64,000 nucleotides of DNA from the NCBI GenBank assembly GCA_027063785.1, contig JAMORC010000024.1, positions 62,001 to 126,000 of the forward strand, given 5' to 3'. Made by a program: the position numbers and the translations under genes. Shown in pieces: positions 52,454-61,328 of the stretch (the stretch's first letter is position 1; every line of letters starts with the position of its first letter). This DNA comes from Desulfurobacteriaceae bacterium (lineage in GTDB: Bacteria; Aquificota; Aquificia; Desulfurobacteriales; Desulfurobacteriaceae). Below the pieces are notes generated by a model. That model had not been told where the DNA came from. It saw only the letters and a program-made list of their open reading frames with translations, and made no database searches.

Positions 52454-52997
52454 CTTTGAATACGAGGGGGAGTTCTCCTCCCCCTTCAAGCTTCAGAATC
52501 AGCTTTATCAGTCCGTTTCGGGGCAAAGAACTTCCCTTTACCCAGCTGCCTCCCGAATAAGTCAGCACCTCAAAGGAAACGACCCTTTCTGTTATCGGGA
52601 CTTCTACTCCCTTCTCGGTTACCGAATTAAGCCTCAGCTCTTCCCTCATGAGGACGTGAAACCTGTTGTTTTTGAAAAGGTAATACCTGACCCGGCAGAT
52701 TCCCGGGTAGTAGTAACAGCTTTCGGTGTAGAACTCAATCCGCTTCAGGTTTCCGTCTAAGTCCCTGTGTATGGAGAGATTTCCGTAATGGGTGTTTATA
52801 GACTCAAAGTCCTTCAGTAAAACCAGGTACAGGGGGGGAATTAAAGACTGGAGCTTGTTGTTTTCGGAGGCAAATTTTCCCGATTTCTCTATGGCGTTAA
52901 AGAAGGAATAGCTGACTACAATGACAAAAGCAGCAAGGGCAACTGCTACCAAAACCTCAACGAGGGTAAATCCTCTACCTTGCTTCGTAGATTTCAA
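52443..52997 (-). CDS. Type II secretion/type IV pseudopilin, PulJ/GspJ-like
   Basis: A 184-residue prepilin. The cleavage and methylation site is [22 protein letters not shown] (processing between G9 and F10), followed by one hydrophobic helix. The body fits minor pseudopilins of the J type (long, with a QSLIPPLYLVLLKDFE segment and YYPGICRVRYYLFKN). The start is a TTG with GGGGAG upstream, overlapping the partner gene by 23 bases. No pilus ATPase, secretin or peptidase is nearby; the rest of the machine must be elsewhere. Confidence 0.82.
   Translation of the reverse strand: MKSTKQGRGFTLVEVLVAVALAAFVIVVSYSFFNAIEKSGKFASENNKLQSLIPPLYLVLLKDFESINTHYGNLSIHRDLDGNLKRIEFYTESCYYYPGICRVRYYLFKNNRFHVLMREELRLNSVTEKGVEVPITERVVSFEVLTYSGGSWVKGSSLPRNGLIKLILKLEGGGELPLVFKVRS
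52465..52485 (+). terminator. GC hairpin after prs (weak terminator)
   Basis: An 8-bp stem (AGGGGGAG / CTCCCCCT) with a 5-base loop starts 11 bases after the prs stop. No T-run follows and the hairpin lies inside the convergent pseudopilin gene. Confidence 0.4.
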
Positions 52998-53301
52998 CCA
53001 GTTCTCCCCTGTCGGCTGTTCCCGCGTTTACTTTAACGATCCTGAAACCGAAGAGTTCTTCAAAATCCTGATTTACAGTTATTTCATAACCGAGAATGTT
53101 TACTTTCCTGCCGGTGTAACTTCTTCCTCCGTATATTACTTCGCTTATTGCATTATCGGCGGCAACGGTTGAAAGTGTAGTCTTGAGGATTTCGTCGGAG
53201 ACTTCCACGCTCCTTGAGGCAAGGGTCAGGAATGCTCCGAAGGAAATTCCTACTATAAAAACGGCAACGAGGACTTCAAGAAGCGTGAAACCGGCTTTCA
53301 A
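52975..53301 (-). CDS. Type II secretion/type IV pseudopilin, PulI/GspI-like
   Basis: A 108-residue prepilin with a very short leader (MKAG) and [21 protein letters not shown], cleaved after glycine 4. The rest, with [13 protein letters not shown], fits the small I-type minor pseudopilin. The start is the TTG at 53301 with GGGGG just upstream; the open frame reaches further up but runs antisense to pdxJ. A TATAAT at 53320-53325 on the minus strand may be its -10. It precedes the J-like gene, and I/J pairs form the tip of a pseudopilus. Confidence 0.8.
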   Translation of the reverse strand: MKAGFTLLEVLVAVFIVGISFGAFLTLASRSVEVSDEILKTTLSTVAADNAISEVIYGGRSYTGRKVNILGYEITVNQDFEELFGFRIVKVNAGTADRGELVEIYEAR

Positions 53302-53349
53302 ACTTACCCCCTTTGTAGAATTATAGTCACAACTATATCGGGAGGAATT

Positions 53350-54084
53350 ATGGGCAGAAAGATAAGGCTCGGAGTCAATATAGACCACGTTGCTACCGTG
53401 AGGAATGCCAGGAGAACCTTTGAGCCGGATCCCGTTCACGCAGCCGTCATAGCCGACCTTGCCGGGGCAGACCAGATAACACTTCACGTGAGAGAAGACA
53501 GGAGGCACGTTAACGAGAGAGATCTGAAGCTTATAAAGGGACTGATTCACTCGAGGGTTAACCTCGAGATGGCTGTAACCGACGAGATGGTGGGAATTGC
53601 CCTCGATGTCAAACCCCATCAGGTGACGCTGGTTCCCGAGAAAAGGGAGGAGGTTACGACAGAAGGGGGGCTGGACGTCCTTTCACAGAAGGAGAAGGTA
53701 AGAGAAGCTGTTGAGAAGCTCAAGTCTGCCGGGATAGTTGTAAACATATTCATCGATCCCGATAGGGAGCAGATAAGGGCGGCTAAAGATGTGGGAGCAG
53801 ATGCGGTTGAGCTTCACACCGGACGTTACGCTGAGGCCTTTGCCGAAAATGATGAGGAAAGGGTTAAGGAGGAGCTTGACAGGTTGAGGGATGCAGCCGC
53901 CTTTGCTAAGGAAATCGGCCTAAAGGTGTACGCCGGCCACGGGCTAACCTTTAAGAATGTGAAGGCTGTGGCGGAAATTCCCGAAATAGAGGAGCTGAAC
54001 ATCGGCCACTCGATTATTGCAAACGCCATTCTCTTTGGACTGGAGAAGGCAGTCAGGGAAATGAGGAGGCTGATAGAGGGGTGA
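53350..54084 (+). CDS. pdxJ: Pyridoxine 5'-phosphate synthase
   Basis: A 244-residue TIM-barrel enzyme that makes PNP from 1-deoxyxylulose 5-phosphate and 3-amino-2-oxopropyl phosphate. [29 protein letters not shown]-like [17 protein letters not shown] and [10 protein letters not shown] are canonical. It overlaps acpS by four bases. A perfect short inverted repeat TATAGT-CACA-ACTATA (53322-53337) sits just before the ribosome site. Confidence 0.96.
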   Translation: MGRKIRLGVNIDHVATVRNARRTFEPDPVHAAVIADLAGADQITLHVREDRRHVNERDLKLIKGLIHSRVNLEMAVTDEMVGIALDVKPHQVTLVPEKREEVTTEGGLDVLSQKEKVREAVEKLKSAGIVVNIFIDPDREQIRAAKDVGADAVELHTGRYAEAFAENDEERVKEELDRLRDAAAFAKEIGLKVYAGHGLTFKNVKAVAEIPEIEELNIGHSIIANAILFGLEKAVREMRRLIEG

Positions 54085-54458
54085 AGCTTTACTCGGGAAT
54101 TGATGTGGTTTCCGTGGAAAGGGTCAGGAGGCTGATTGCGGAGTTCGGAGACCGGTTCTTGAAAAAGGTTTTTCCCGAAGGTGTGAATTACTGTCTGGAA
54201 AAGCGTAAGGGAGAGCTTGCCGGTTGTATTGCTGCCCGTTTTGCACTGAAAGAGGCGGCGGTTAAAGCCCTCAGCTCTGCCGGCCTTGAGGTTGGCCTGA
54301 AGGACGTGAAGGTTAAAGGAGGAGGGAGGAAGCTTCGGGTGAAGCTTCCCGAGGGATTGGAAGGCCGATTTTCAACGTCCTACAGCATTTCCCACGAAAG
54401 GGACTTGGCCGTTGCCGTTTTCATCCTTTTAGAAGAAAACTCCTGCCATGACCCTTGA
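54081..54458 (+). CDS. acpS: Holo-acyl-carrier-protein synthase
   Basis: A 125-residue phosphopantetheinyl transferase that activates the acyl carrier protein. It opens [15 protein letters not shown] with the magnesium-binding aspartate, and has [14 protein letters not shown] with the catalytic glutamate. The start is a GTG overlapping pdxJ (GTGA). Its target AcpP is encoded 0.5 kb away on the other strand. pdxJ-acpS is a widespread pair. Confidence 0.93.
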   Translation: MKLYSGIDVVSVERVRRLIAEFGDRFLKKVFPEGVNYCLEKRKGELAGCIAARFALKEAAVKALSSAGLEVGLKDVKVKGGGRKLRVKLPEGLEGRFSTSYSISHERDLAVAVFILLEENSCHDP

Positions 54459-54851
54459 AAGCCACTGGGCAGTTACCGTGTCCATTGTAAGTACGTGCTC
54501 AACTATCCACGGCTTAAAAGTATTTTCCAGGTAATTAAGGAGTTCTTCCCGATTTCCCGTTTCCTGCCACCTGTTCCTTAACTCATTAAGCTCTTCCAGA
54601 ACTCTTTTATGCTCTCCCGCGTGGCATTCGTAGGCAAAGAACCGAGATTTTCTCATGAGGTCTTCTTCGTAGGAAAAGTGATTTACTACGTCTTCAATGA
54701 AGGCATCCAGTAGCCTCTCCAGTTCTTCTCCCCCGACCCCCTCTTTTAAAGCAGCGTAAAGCCTGTTTACAATCTCTAATTCCCTTTCATGAACGATGTT
54801 CATTCCCTGGTAATCAACTTTTGGGAGGTCTTCCTTCTTCAGTAGCATCAT
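54429..54851 (-). CDS. Bacteriohemerythrin
   Basis: A 140-residue four-helix protein with the di-iron ligands of hemerythrin: histidine in NIVHERELEIVN, then HFSYEED (H-x3-E), HAGEH (H-x3-H), and the C-terminal HVLTMDT (H-x4-D). It probably binds O2 and may protect or signal in a low-oxygen organism. It is a single gene between acpS and acpP, convergent with the former. Confidence 0.9.
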   Translation of the reverse strand: MMLLKKEDLPKVDYQGMNIVHERELEIVNRLYAALKEGVGGEELERLLDAFIEDVVNHFSYEEDLMRKSRFFAYECHAGEHKRVLEELNELRNRWQETGNREELLNYLENTFKPWIVEHVLTMDTVTAQWLSRVMAGVFF

Positions 54852-54928
54852 AGTTATCTCCTTATGCGATTTCAGTGTTTAACTTAGGAGGGGCAAGCGG
54901 GGGAGAGAATGAGTTATGTCAAAAAGAA

Positions 54929-54949
54929 ATGCCCCCTTCAAGGGGGCAT
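54929..54949 (-). terminator. Terminator of acpP
   Basis: A near-perfect palindrome (ATGCCCCCTT / AAGGGGGCAT) lies 25 bases after the acpP stop and is followed on the minus strand by TTTCTTTTT. Confidence 0.85.
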
Positions 54950-54974
54950 ACAGTATTAAAACAGGGGGGTATTG

Positions 54975-55208
54975 TTAAAGGTGTTTCTGTATGTATTCTA
55001 TGGCGTCTCCTACGGTCTGAATTTTCTCGGCATCCTCGTCAGGGATTTCAATTCCGAATTCCTCTTCAAGAGCCATGACAAGCTCTACTGTGTCAAGGGA
55101 ATCGGCACCGAGGTCTTCAACGAAGGAAGCTTCGGGAGTTACTTCATCGGGGTCAACTCCGAGTCTATCAGCTACGATTTCTTTCACTTTCTGTTCGATG
55201 TTTTCCAT
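54975..55208 (-). CDS. acpP: Acyl carrier protein
   Basis: A 77-residue carrier for fatty-acid synthesis. The phosphopantetheine serine is in [18 protein letters not shown]. The rest is acidic and helical as usual. It follows fabG by 48 bases on the same strand. Confidence 0.98.
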   Translation of the reverse strand: MENIEQKVKEIVADRLGVDPDEVTPEASFVEDLGADSLDTVELVMALEEEFGIEIPDEDAEKIQTVGDAIEYIQKHL

Positions 55209-55256
55209 CTGAAACCTCCTCTTCGGTTTATCTGGATTCGAATTATAGACAAAAGG

Positions 55257-55988
55257 TTAGAAAAGTCCACCGTTTACGTGAAGCACGGTTCCGGTTATGT
55301 AAGAGGCCATTTCCGAAGTCAGGAAAAGGCATGCGTCTGCAACTTCCCTCGGTTCTCCCTCTCTCCTTAAAGGTATTGACTTCAGGAGTTCGGCTTTTAC
55401 CTTTTCGGGTATTTTTTCCGTCATGTCGGTGGTTATGTAGCCCGGGGCAATGCAGTTTACCCTTATGCCCCTTCCTCCAAGCTCCTTTGCAAGGGACTTG
55501 GTGAATCCGATGAGTGCAGACTTTGTGGCGGAATAGTTAACCTGCCCTACGTTTCCCGTAAAGCCGACTACCGAAGAGATGTTTATAACGCATCCGCTCC
55601 TTTTCTTTACCATGTACGGGACAACCGCCCTTGTAACGTTGTAGACGCCGTTTAAGTTTGTATTCACTACGGCGTCCCAGTCTTCGTCTTTCATCCTGAT
55701 AAACAGGGTGTCCCTTGTTATTCCGGCGTTGTTAATGAGAATATCTATCCTTCCTTCGGCCCGGATGATTTCCTCCACGCCTTTCTTTACCTCTTCCCTG
55801 TCCGTGACGTCCATTTTCAGTCCCTTCACCCCGATTTCCCGGGCTGCCGCTTCCGTCCTTTCTTTGCTCGTTCCCGTAATGTAAACGGTGGCGCCGACCC
55901 CTTTGAATCTTTCTGCCACTGCTCTTCCGATTCCCCTTGTTCCTCCTGTAACAAGGACAACCTTTCCCTTAAGGTCTTCAAAGAACAT
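55257..55988 (-). CDS. fabG: 3-oxoacyl-[acyl-carrier-protein] reductase
   Basis: A 243-residue short-chain dehydrogenase. The NADP site VTGGTRGIGRAVAERF, NNAG in ILINNAGITRD, the catalytic serine in INISSVVG and YSATK are all present. With acpP and acpS it is part of the fatty-acid synthesis machinery. It follows the DUF2391 gene by 9 bases. Confidence 0.96.
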   Translation of the reverse strand: MFFEDLKGKVVLVTGGTRGIGRAVAERFKGVGATVYITGTSKERTEAAAREIGVKGLKMDVTDREEVKKGVEEIIRAEGRIDILINNAGITRDTLFIRMKDEDWDAVVNTNLNGVYNVTRAVVPYMVKKRSGCVINISSVVGFTGNVGQVNYSATKSALIGFTKSLAKELGGRGIRVNCIAPGYITTDMTEKIPEKVKAELLKSIPLRREGEPREVADACLFLTSEMASYITGTVLHVNGGLF

Positions 55989-55997
55989 GATCCCCTC

Positions 55998-56468
55998 CTA
56001 CTTAGCTGCGTCTAATCCGAGGCTTCCTATAACCGAAAAGAGCGTAACAAGTATAACCGTTTTGAGAAACCAGTCGGTAGAGTCGATTATTGCGGGATAT
56101 ATGCCGAGGATCAGGAGAGAAAGCGCTGAAACCAGAAGCGAAATGGTCAGGACGGTAAACACTCTGACGGGTATAAATCCGGCAATTTCCTGAACTTTCC
56201 AGTTCCCGAGTTTCCCGTACTTTACCGTTGTGAAGAGGCCTCCGATTATGATGGTGAGGAGAAGGAGGGAGTGGATGGGAGACATCTTTCTGGAAATTTC
56301 CCAGATGTCGGCATTTGCCGCAAATGGAAATGCGAGTATTACTGCTCCTGCAACTTCCTGGATAAAGTCACTGAAACTGAAGCCCTTTTTCTCTCCGCAG
56401 AGGATACCGTCTATATGTTCGAGTTTTTCCTCAATCTTCTTTAGTTCCCTTTCCAATTCTCTGTCCAT
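55998..56468 (-). CDS. DUF2391 family integral membrane protein
   Basis: A 156-residue protein. An N-terminal cytoplasmic coiled coil (residues 1-25) precedes four hydrophobic segments. The stretch GFSFSDFIQEVAGAVILAFPFAANADIWEIS is typical of the DUF2391 family of putative membrane proteins, whose role is unknown. It is in front of fabG and divergent from the thioredoxin-like gene at 56487. Confidence 0.8.
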   Translation of the reverse strand: MDRELERELKKIEEKLEHIDGILCGEKKGFSFSDFIQEVAGAVILAFPFAANADIWEISRKMSPIHSLLLLTIIIGGLFTTVKYGKLGNWKVQEIAGFIPVRVFTVLTISLLVSALSLLILGIYPAIIDSTDWFLKTVILVTLFSVIGSLGLDAAK

Positions 56469-56486
56469 GTTAAAATCACTCCGGTC

Positions 56487-57140
56487 ATGAGGAGATTCTG
56501 GGTAGGCGGTATTTTATTCCTATTTATCGGTGATGCCACGGCGGGGTGCCCCTCCCTTTCGGAGGTTCAGTCGATAATTTCCAGGGTGGTGAAAACTCCG
56601 CTTACAGTCAAATCCGTGAAGCCCCTGCGTGCTTTTAATGCCTGCCAGGTTGAAACGGAAGGCGGGGAAACTTTTTTCCTATCCGGGGATAAGCGCTGGG
56701 TTATAGAGGGGGTTCTGCTGGAGGTTCCCGAAGTTCGCTTAGAAAAAAAGGACTATGAAAGGCTTAAGAGAAAAGCGCTGTTTTCCCTGGGGAAGGGTAA
56801 AGAGTTGCTTGTTATAACGAATCCGTTGTGCAGGGCGTGCAGGGAAAACAGGGAAAAACTGAAATCCCTGTCGGGAAGGTTTAAGCTGGTTTTTATCCCT
56901 GCAGGTTTTGAGGAAGACGAATTTAAGGCGGCTGTTGACGCCTATTGTAGAAGGAAAAAGGGGAGCGATTTCTTTAGAGTGCCGGAAAATTTCAAACTGT
57001 GCGACGGCGGAAAGCTGAAGGTCTGGACGGTTAACGATCTTCTTAAAAAGTACGGGATAACCGGTACACCGGTTTTCATAACGGAAGAAGGCAAAGTTCT
57101 GATCGGAGTTGAATCTCTGAAGGAGTGGCTGAACAGGTAG
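56487..57140 (+). CDS. DsbC/DsbG-like periplasmic thiol protein
   Basis: A 217-residue secreted protein (signal peptide cleaved after TAG near residue 20). The N-terminal part (CPSLSEVQSIISRVVKTPLTVKSVKPL) resembles the dimerisation region of DsbC-like proteins. A thioredoxin fold follows with a CRAC active site in NPLCRACRENREKL and the cis-proline in GITGTPVFI. It probably isomerises or reduces disulfides; it may also serve cytochrome c maturation by keeping heme-site cysteines reduced. The ribosome site is weak. Confidence 0.85.
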   Translation: MRRFWVGGILFLFIGDATAGCPSLSEVQSIISRVVKTPLTVKSVKPLRAFNACQVETEGGETFFLSGDKRWVIEGVLLEVPEVRLEKKDYERLKRKALFSLGKGKELLVITNPLCRACRENREKLKSLSGRFKLVFIPAGFEEDEFKAAVDAYCRRKKGSDFFRVPENFKLCDGGKLKVWTVNDLLKKYGITGTPVFITEEGKVLIGVESLKEWLNR

Positions 57141-57146
57141 TTTGTT

Positions 57147-57500
57147 TGGTGGAGGTGGCGGGATTCGAACCCGCGTCCGGGGATGCGGCCCAGGTAGCTT
57201 CTACAGGCTTAGCCCGTGTTTTGCAGTCTCGCTTCGGGGTTAGCCCACGGGCAGGCGCCCCGAAGCCAGCCCTCTTCCGTCTCGGCAGCCTCCCCGAGGG
57301 CGGGGGAGGTTGCCCAGCCCGCCTCTCTGTCGCCCTACCCGGAGCCGACGGGCAAAGCTCCGGGGGACGTCGCTGCGCTTAATTAGGCAGCGAGAGCGAG
57401 AGTTTCGTCGGCAACTATTTTGGGTGCCTTTTTTACGAGGTTGGCTCCTCGGCCTGCCACTACCTGAACCTCTGCATCCCCGTCGAAACCGTTCACCCCC
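57147..57500 (-). ncRNA. ssrA: Transfer-messenger RNA
   Basis: The 5' end GGGGGTGAACGGTTTCGACGGGGAT (here split by the 20-base limit: GGGGGTGAACGG then TTTCGACGGGGATGCAGAGG) and the 3' T-arm GCGGGTTCGAATCCCGC with an encoded CCA are characteristic. The acceptor pairs GGGGGTG with CACCTCC. The tag frame (57383-57427) encodes APKIVADETLALAA followed by TAA; it ends ALAA as needed for proteolysis. It rescues stalled ribosomes. SmpB is not in this window. Confidence 0.96.
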
Positions 57501-57522
57501 TTATTCAACTGTCCGGCATATA

Positions 57523-57550
57523 AATATAGGGCCTTTTGTGAAATGGGCAA
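57523..57550 (-). promoter_or_regulatory. Promoter of tmRNA
   Basis: On the minus strand TTGCCC (57545-57550) and TATATT (57523-57528) are 16 bases apart, 22 bases before the mature 5' end, leaving room for a short leader removed by RNase P. Confidence 0.55.
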
Positions 57551-57553
57551 AGT

Positions 57554-57841
57554 TCACAGCAGTTCCTTGTAGTAGTCTAAGATGGCCCCCGGTTCAATCT
57601 CCTCGATAAAGAGTACGACCTTTTCAAGGGTTGCATCGACTACTTGTCTGCTCGTTCCCACCGTAACAACCCCGATAGTTCCCAGCTGCCACTTGTCTTG
57701 GTTGTCCACTTCACTGACCGAAACGTTGAACTTGTTTTTCAGCCTCTCTATGACCCTTTTCATTACCCCTCTCTTTTCCTTCAGGGAACGGGCTTGAGGA
57801 ATGCTTAACCTTATTTCCAGGTACCCGATTACCGAAGCCAT
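57554..57841 (-). CDS. DUF503 family protein (YlxP-like)
   Basis: A 95-residue protein with the DUF503 pattern: IGYLEIRLSIPQARSLKEKRGVMKRVIERLKNKFNVSVSEVDNQDKWQLGTIGVVTVG. In other bacteria the gene lies near rbfA and infB, and a role in ribosome maturation has been suggested. It overlaps or abuts the gene at 57842. Confidence 0.9.
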   Translation of the reverse strand: MASVIGYLEIRLSIPQARSLKEKRGVMKRVIERLKNKFNVSVSEVDNQDKWQLGTIGVVTVGTSRQVVDATLEKVVLFIEEIEPGAILDYYKELL

Positions 57842-58258
57842 TTAATCCTCCGAGAGTAACTTGTTCCAGCCTTCCCTTAGGGAATCCCTGATGTCCATGT
57901 AGTCCTTTCCTTCTTCGTAAGCTTTTAGGACGGCCGGTGCAAAGACTTTTTCGTAGAACTCCTTTCCCATTCTCTTCACGACTTTTTCATCAAACTCTTC
58001 GGGGGTTGCAAGCTTTCTCCACCATTTTTCCTCAGTTTTTCCCTCCAGGTATGCTCTGGTTGCCCCCCTGTACTTGAGTCTGTGCCCGTAGAACTTCCTC
58101 GCTGCCACGACCTTTGCTACGGCAAGGCCGTAAGCTTTTGCTTCATCTTCGGGGAAGCCGAGTTCCTTTACGGCTTTAATTTTGTTCCATTCGGCAAATA
58201 TGTCGAACCTCCTTATGGGAGCTTCGGGCTTCAGAACTTTCAGTTTATCCCTCTCCAT
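57842..58258 (-). CDS. Hypothetical protein, charged and helical
   Basis: A 138-residue protein, not recognised. It is rich in Lys, Glu, Arg and aromatic residues (EKWWRKLATPEEFDEKVVKRMGKEFYEKVFAPAVLKAYEEG) with no signal or membrane segment. It has the look of an RNA- or nucleotide-linked accessory protein but nothing specific. The ATG at 58258 is behind GGAGGGAG; the frame reaches further up but there runs antisense to rubredoxin. It abuts the DUF503 gene. Confidence 0.65.
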   Translation of the reverse strand: MERDKLKVLKPEAPIRRFDIFAEWNKIKAVKELGFPEDEAKAYGLAVAKVVAARKFYGHRLKYRGATRAYLEGKTEEKWWRKLATPEEFDEKVVKRMGKEFYEKVFAPAVLKAYEEGKDYMDIRDSLREGWNKLLSED

Positions 58259-58311
58259 CTCTCCCTCCGTGAAATAATTTAATACGAGATAGATTAGAGT
58301 TGGAGGAAGAA

Positions 58312-58488
58312 ATGGAAATAAGACACAAGCTCTGGCGGTGTACCGTTTGTGGTTACATTTACAGCGTTGATGAAGGAGATCCTGATAACAACATCCCTCC
58401 CGGAACGCCGTTTGAGGCCCTTCCGGTTGACTGGGTCTGCCCTGTATGCGGTGCAACAAAGGATAAGTTTGAGCCGATAGACGAATGA
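58312..58488 (+). CDS. Rubredoxin
   Basis: A 58-residue one-iron electron carrier. The two cysteine pairs are in [10 protein letters not shown] and [13 protein letters not shown], with [19 protein letters not shown] between. The ATG at 58312 has GGAGGAAG upstream; a TTG at 58300 is an alternative. In anaerobes rubredoxin often passes electrons to oxygen- or peroxide-reducing enzymes. Its stop overlaps the next start (ATGA). Confidence 0.96.
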   Translation: MEIRHKLWRCTVCGYIYSVDEGDPDNNIPPGTPFEALPVDWVCPVCGATKDKFEPIDE

Positions 58489-59471
58489 AATTACTCCTGA
58501 TCAGGCTCTCTTCCCTGGGGGATGTCGCTTTAGTAAGCTCGGTCTTTTCCCCTTTGAAGAAGGCCGGAGTTGAGTTTGACCTTTTGACCTTTAAGCCGTT
58601 CGGAGATTTGTTTCTGGACGATAGCAGGGTCAACAGAGTAATTGAAGTAGAAAGGGAGGCGTTGAGGGGGCTTAGCGGTATCAGGGAGATAGCAAAGGAA
58701 CTGAGGAGTTATGACGCCGTACTGGATCTTCATGCAAATTTAAGGACGAAGCTCCTTACCGGGTTTCTCTCCTGCCCTGTTTTTACCTACAGGAAGAGGA
58801 GTTTTCTGAGGCGTTTGATGCTTATTTTTAAGCCTTTGAAGGCAAAGTGGCTTTACGTCCCCGAGCTTTACTCGGAGCCTTTGAAGAGGTTAGGTATAAA
58901 GGCAGGTAGGCCGAGGCCGGAGATTGAAGTTGATTTCAGGAGGGTTGAAAGGGTAAGGAGGTTGGTTCCGAAGGAGAGGTTTGTGGCCGTCTCTCCGGGA
59001 GCGAGGTGGCCGGGGAAGGAGTATCCGCTGGAGAGGTTAAAAGCAGTTGTGGAGATTCTCCACTGCAAAGGTTACAGGACAGTTGCAGTCGGGGGAGAGG
59101 ACGAAGAAGAGAAGGGGAGGGAGCTTGAAGCTCTCGGGACGTTGAACTTGTGCGGGAAGTTGAGAATTATCGACAGCCTGGCCGTTTTGAAGCTGGCTGC
59201 AGGGGTTATATCCGGAGATTCTGCTGCAGTTCACCTTGCAAGGAGCGTTAAGACTCCTGTTGTCTCCATTTTCGGGCCGACGCACCCGGCCTTCGGCTTT
59301 GCCCCTTATCCTGATGAGGGAGCTGTTATTACGAGAAACCTTCCCTGTTCTCCCTGTTCGCTTCACGGGAGGACGGCTTGCCCGCGGAGGGAGTGTATGG
59401 AAATAGAACCCGAAGAGGTTGTTGAGAAACTGCTCTCTGTAGTAGAATCGGCCGGCCGGAGGGAATCTTGA
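58485..59471 (+). CDS. Family 9 glycosyltransferase (heptosyltransferase-like)
   Basis: A 328-residue GT-B enzyme. It opens [23 protein letters not shown], the family 9 motif, and has [49 protein letters not shown] near the sugar-nucleotide site. It likely adds heptose to the lipopolysaccharide core, together with kdsA in this window. It overlaps rubredoxin (ATGA) and the next gene (four bases). Confidence 0.88.
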   Translation: MKLLLIRLSSLGDVALVSSVFSPLKKAGVEFDLLTFKPFGDLFLDDSRVNRVIEVEREALRGLSGIREIAKELRSYDAVLDLHANLRTKLLTGFLSCPVFTYRKRSFLRRLMLIFKPLKAKWLYVPELYSEPLKRLGIKAGRPRPEIEVDFRRVERVRRLVPKERFVAVSPGARWPGKEYPLERLKAVVEILHCKGYRTVAVGGEDEEEKGRELEALGTLNLCGKLRIIDSLAVLKLAAGVISGDSAAVHLARSVKTPVVSIFGPTHPAFGFAPYPDEGAVITRNLPCSPCSLHGRTACPRRECMEIEPEEVVEKLLSVVESAGRRES

Positions 59472-60466
59472 AGTTGAGGCGGTTGCTTTTTGAATTTATA
59501 ACTGTCTTCGTTGTCAGCTGGGTTATTGAGTTCCTTTACATGGGTGTTAAGGGCGTTTTTGAGGGAACTACTCTTTCCCTTCTTGAGATTTCCCTCTCCT
59601 TTGACAATGCCGTTATGAATGCCGTCATACTGTCCGGAATGGGACGGCTCTGGAGGAGGAGATTTCTGACGTGGGGGATGATTATTGCTGTCTTTGGTAT
59701 GAGGTTTCTCTTTCCGGTTTTGATTGTTGCTTTAACTTCAGGACTTTCACTCATCGATGTCATCCACTTGGCTTTTGCAGAACCTTCAGAATATGCTCAC
59801 CACCTGGAGAGGGCGGAACCGCTGATTCTTGCCTTTGGAGGCGCTTTTTTAATGATGGTTTTCATTAACTGGCTCTTTGATGCCGGAAAGGAAATTTACT
59901 GGATCAAGTTTCTGGAAGAGGAAGCGGCGAAGATTGCGAAGCTCGGAGAGGTAAAGCTCATAGTAGCTTTATCGGTTGTCTTTATCGTGGGTTACCTGAA
60001 AAAGGATGCAGGTATTATTCTCTCTATGGTTCTCGGCGTTCTCCTTTTTGAGGTTGTTCACTTTATAAAAAGCTCTATTGAGTACTTTAAGAAAAACAGC
60101 GGGGTTGTTGATGCCGGGATCGGCGGGTTTATCTACCTTGAGCTTCTCGATGCTTCCTGTTCGCTGGACGGGACTGTTGGCGCATTTGCCATAAGTCAGA
60201 ACTTGATAATCATTACGGTAGGTCTTTCCGTTGGAGCTTTCATACTCAGGTCGTTAACCCTTTACTTTGTCGAGTCGGGCAAACTCAAGGAGCTTCCCTA
60301 CCTGGAACACGGCGCCCACTGGGGTATTGGCGGACTCGGGATAATGATGCTCCTTCAGCTTTTCCGCCCGATTCCTGAACCTGTAATAAGCTCCGTAGCC
60401 CTTCTGTTTATACTTTCCTCACTTTACTCCTCTTTGAGGAAGACGGAACCTCTGCTTAAAAACTGA
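59468..60466 (+). CDS. DUF475 / TerC-like membrane protein
   Basis: A 332-residue membrane protein with eight or so hydrophobic segments. LEISLSFDNAVMNAVILSGM near residue 40 and YLELLDASCSLDGTVGAFAIS near 220 are the paired acidic motifs typical of the DUF475/TerC family, thought to transport or bind metal ions (possibly Mn2+ or Ca2+) at the membrane. The start is a TTG with GGAGGG upstream, overlapping the previous gene. Substrate not known. Confidence 0.85.
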   Translation: MKLRRLLFEFITVFVVSWVIEFLYMGVKGVFEGTTLSLLEISLSFDNAVMNAVILSGMGRLWRRRFLTWGMIIAVFGMRFLFPVLIVALTSGLSLIDVIHLAFAEPSEYAHHLERAEPLILAFGGAFLMMVFINWLFDAGKEIYWIKFLEEEAAKIAKLGEVKLIVALSVVFIVGYLKKDAGIILSMVLGVLLFEVVHFIKSSIEYFKKNSGVVDAGIGGFIYLELLDASCSLDGTVGAFAISQNLIIITVGLSVGAFILRSLTLYFVESGKLKELPYLEHGAHWGIGGLGIMMLLQLFRPIPEPVISSVALLFILSSLYSSLRKTEPLLKN

Positions 60467-61328
60467 AAAGCCACTCCTTCCAGTCCTTGCCTGCCTTCCC
60501 CTTTTTCCTGTACCTTTCCATGAGCCGGGAACAGCTGCACTTTCTCTCGCTCTTCTTTATCTTTTCAACGGCTTTCTTGATGATTTCGGGAAATTGCCTT
60601 ACGGCTTCTTCGACCCTCTTCCTTTCCTCTTCGGAGAGCAGTCCCTCAAAGAGAACTCCGGGCTTAAAATCGCCTTCCTTTAGTCCTTCTGCTGCGTTTG
60701 TGATGTAGCAGATCGAGGCGTAGCAGATTTCAAGCTCTTTGGCGAGGAAGACTTCCGGGATGAGCGTCATACCGACAAGTTCCCCTCCCAGCCTCTTGAA
60801 GGCCTCAATCTCTGCGGGAGTTTCAAGTCTCGGCCCTTCCGTGCAGACGTAGGTGCCTTCTCCGTGGTAGGAAAGTCCGAGTTCCGATAAAGTTTGGCAG
60901 ATAATATCCCTCATCTGAGGGCAGAAGACGGGATTTTGCCTTACGAATCCCAGTCCTCCGTTTTCAAAGAAAGTTGATTTCCTTCCCCTTGTGAAATCCA
61001 GGAGGTCGTCCGGAACGACGTATTCTCCGGGTTTGTAGATCGGTTTTATAGAGCCGGGGCCAGTCCAGGAGATTATCCTCTCAACTCCTAAATGCTTGGC
61101 GGCATATATGTTCGCCCTGTAGTTGACAAAAGGGGCTGTAACGTCGTAGTCCCTCTCTCCGTGCCTGGAGAGGAAGTAGTACTCAAATCCGCCGGGGTGT
61201 TTCAGCGTGTATACGGGGTTTGAGAGGCCGAAGGGCGTTTCAACCCTTTCTGCTTTGAGGATTTTCCCGAATAGTTCCTTTTCAAGCTGGTAAGCTCCGC
61301 TTCCGCCGATTACCATAACCTTAGCCAC
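60456..61328 (-). CDS. mtnP: S-methyl-5'-thioadenosine phosphorylase
   Basis: A 290-residue purine nucleoside phosphorylase of the MTAP family, which splits methylthioadenosine to adenine and methylthioribose 1-phosphate. [48 protein letters not shown] and [29 protein letters not shown] are characteristic. There is a cysteine pair near the C-terminus (KCSCSRL), as in hyperthermophilic MTAPs where CXC stabilises the protein. The start is a GTG with GGAGGA upstream, overlapping queF. Confidence 0.92.
   Translation of the reverse strand: MAKVMVIGGSGAYQLEKELFGKILKAERVETPFGLSNPVYTLKHPGGFEYYFLSRHGERDYDVTAPFVNYRANIYAAKHLGVERIISWTGPGSIKPIYKPGEYVVPDDLLDFTRGRKSTFFENGGLGFVRQNPVFCPQMRDIICQTLSELGLSYHGEGTYVCTEGPRLETPAEIEAFKRLGGELVGMTLIPEVFLAKELEICYASICYITNAAEGLKEGDFKPGVLFEGLLSEEERKRVEEAVRQFPEIIKKAVEKIKKSERKCSCSRLMERYRKKGKAGKDWKEWLFSF

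Noticed and set aside
57125-57609. Plus-strand frames through the tmRNA
   Set aside because: They read the complement of tmRNA; the 3' part gives the VAGFEPAS artefact.
58259-58633. N-terminal extension of the 138-residue hypothetical protein
   Set aside because: It is antisense to rubredoxin and the ATG at 58258 has its own strong ribosome site.
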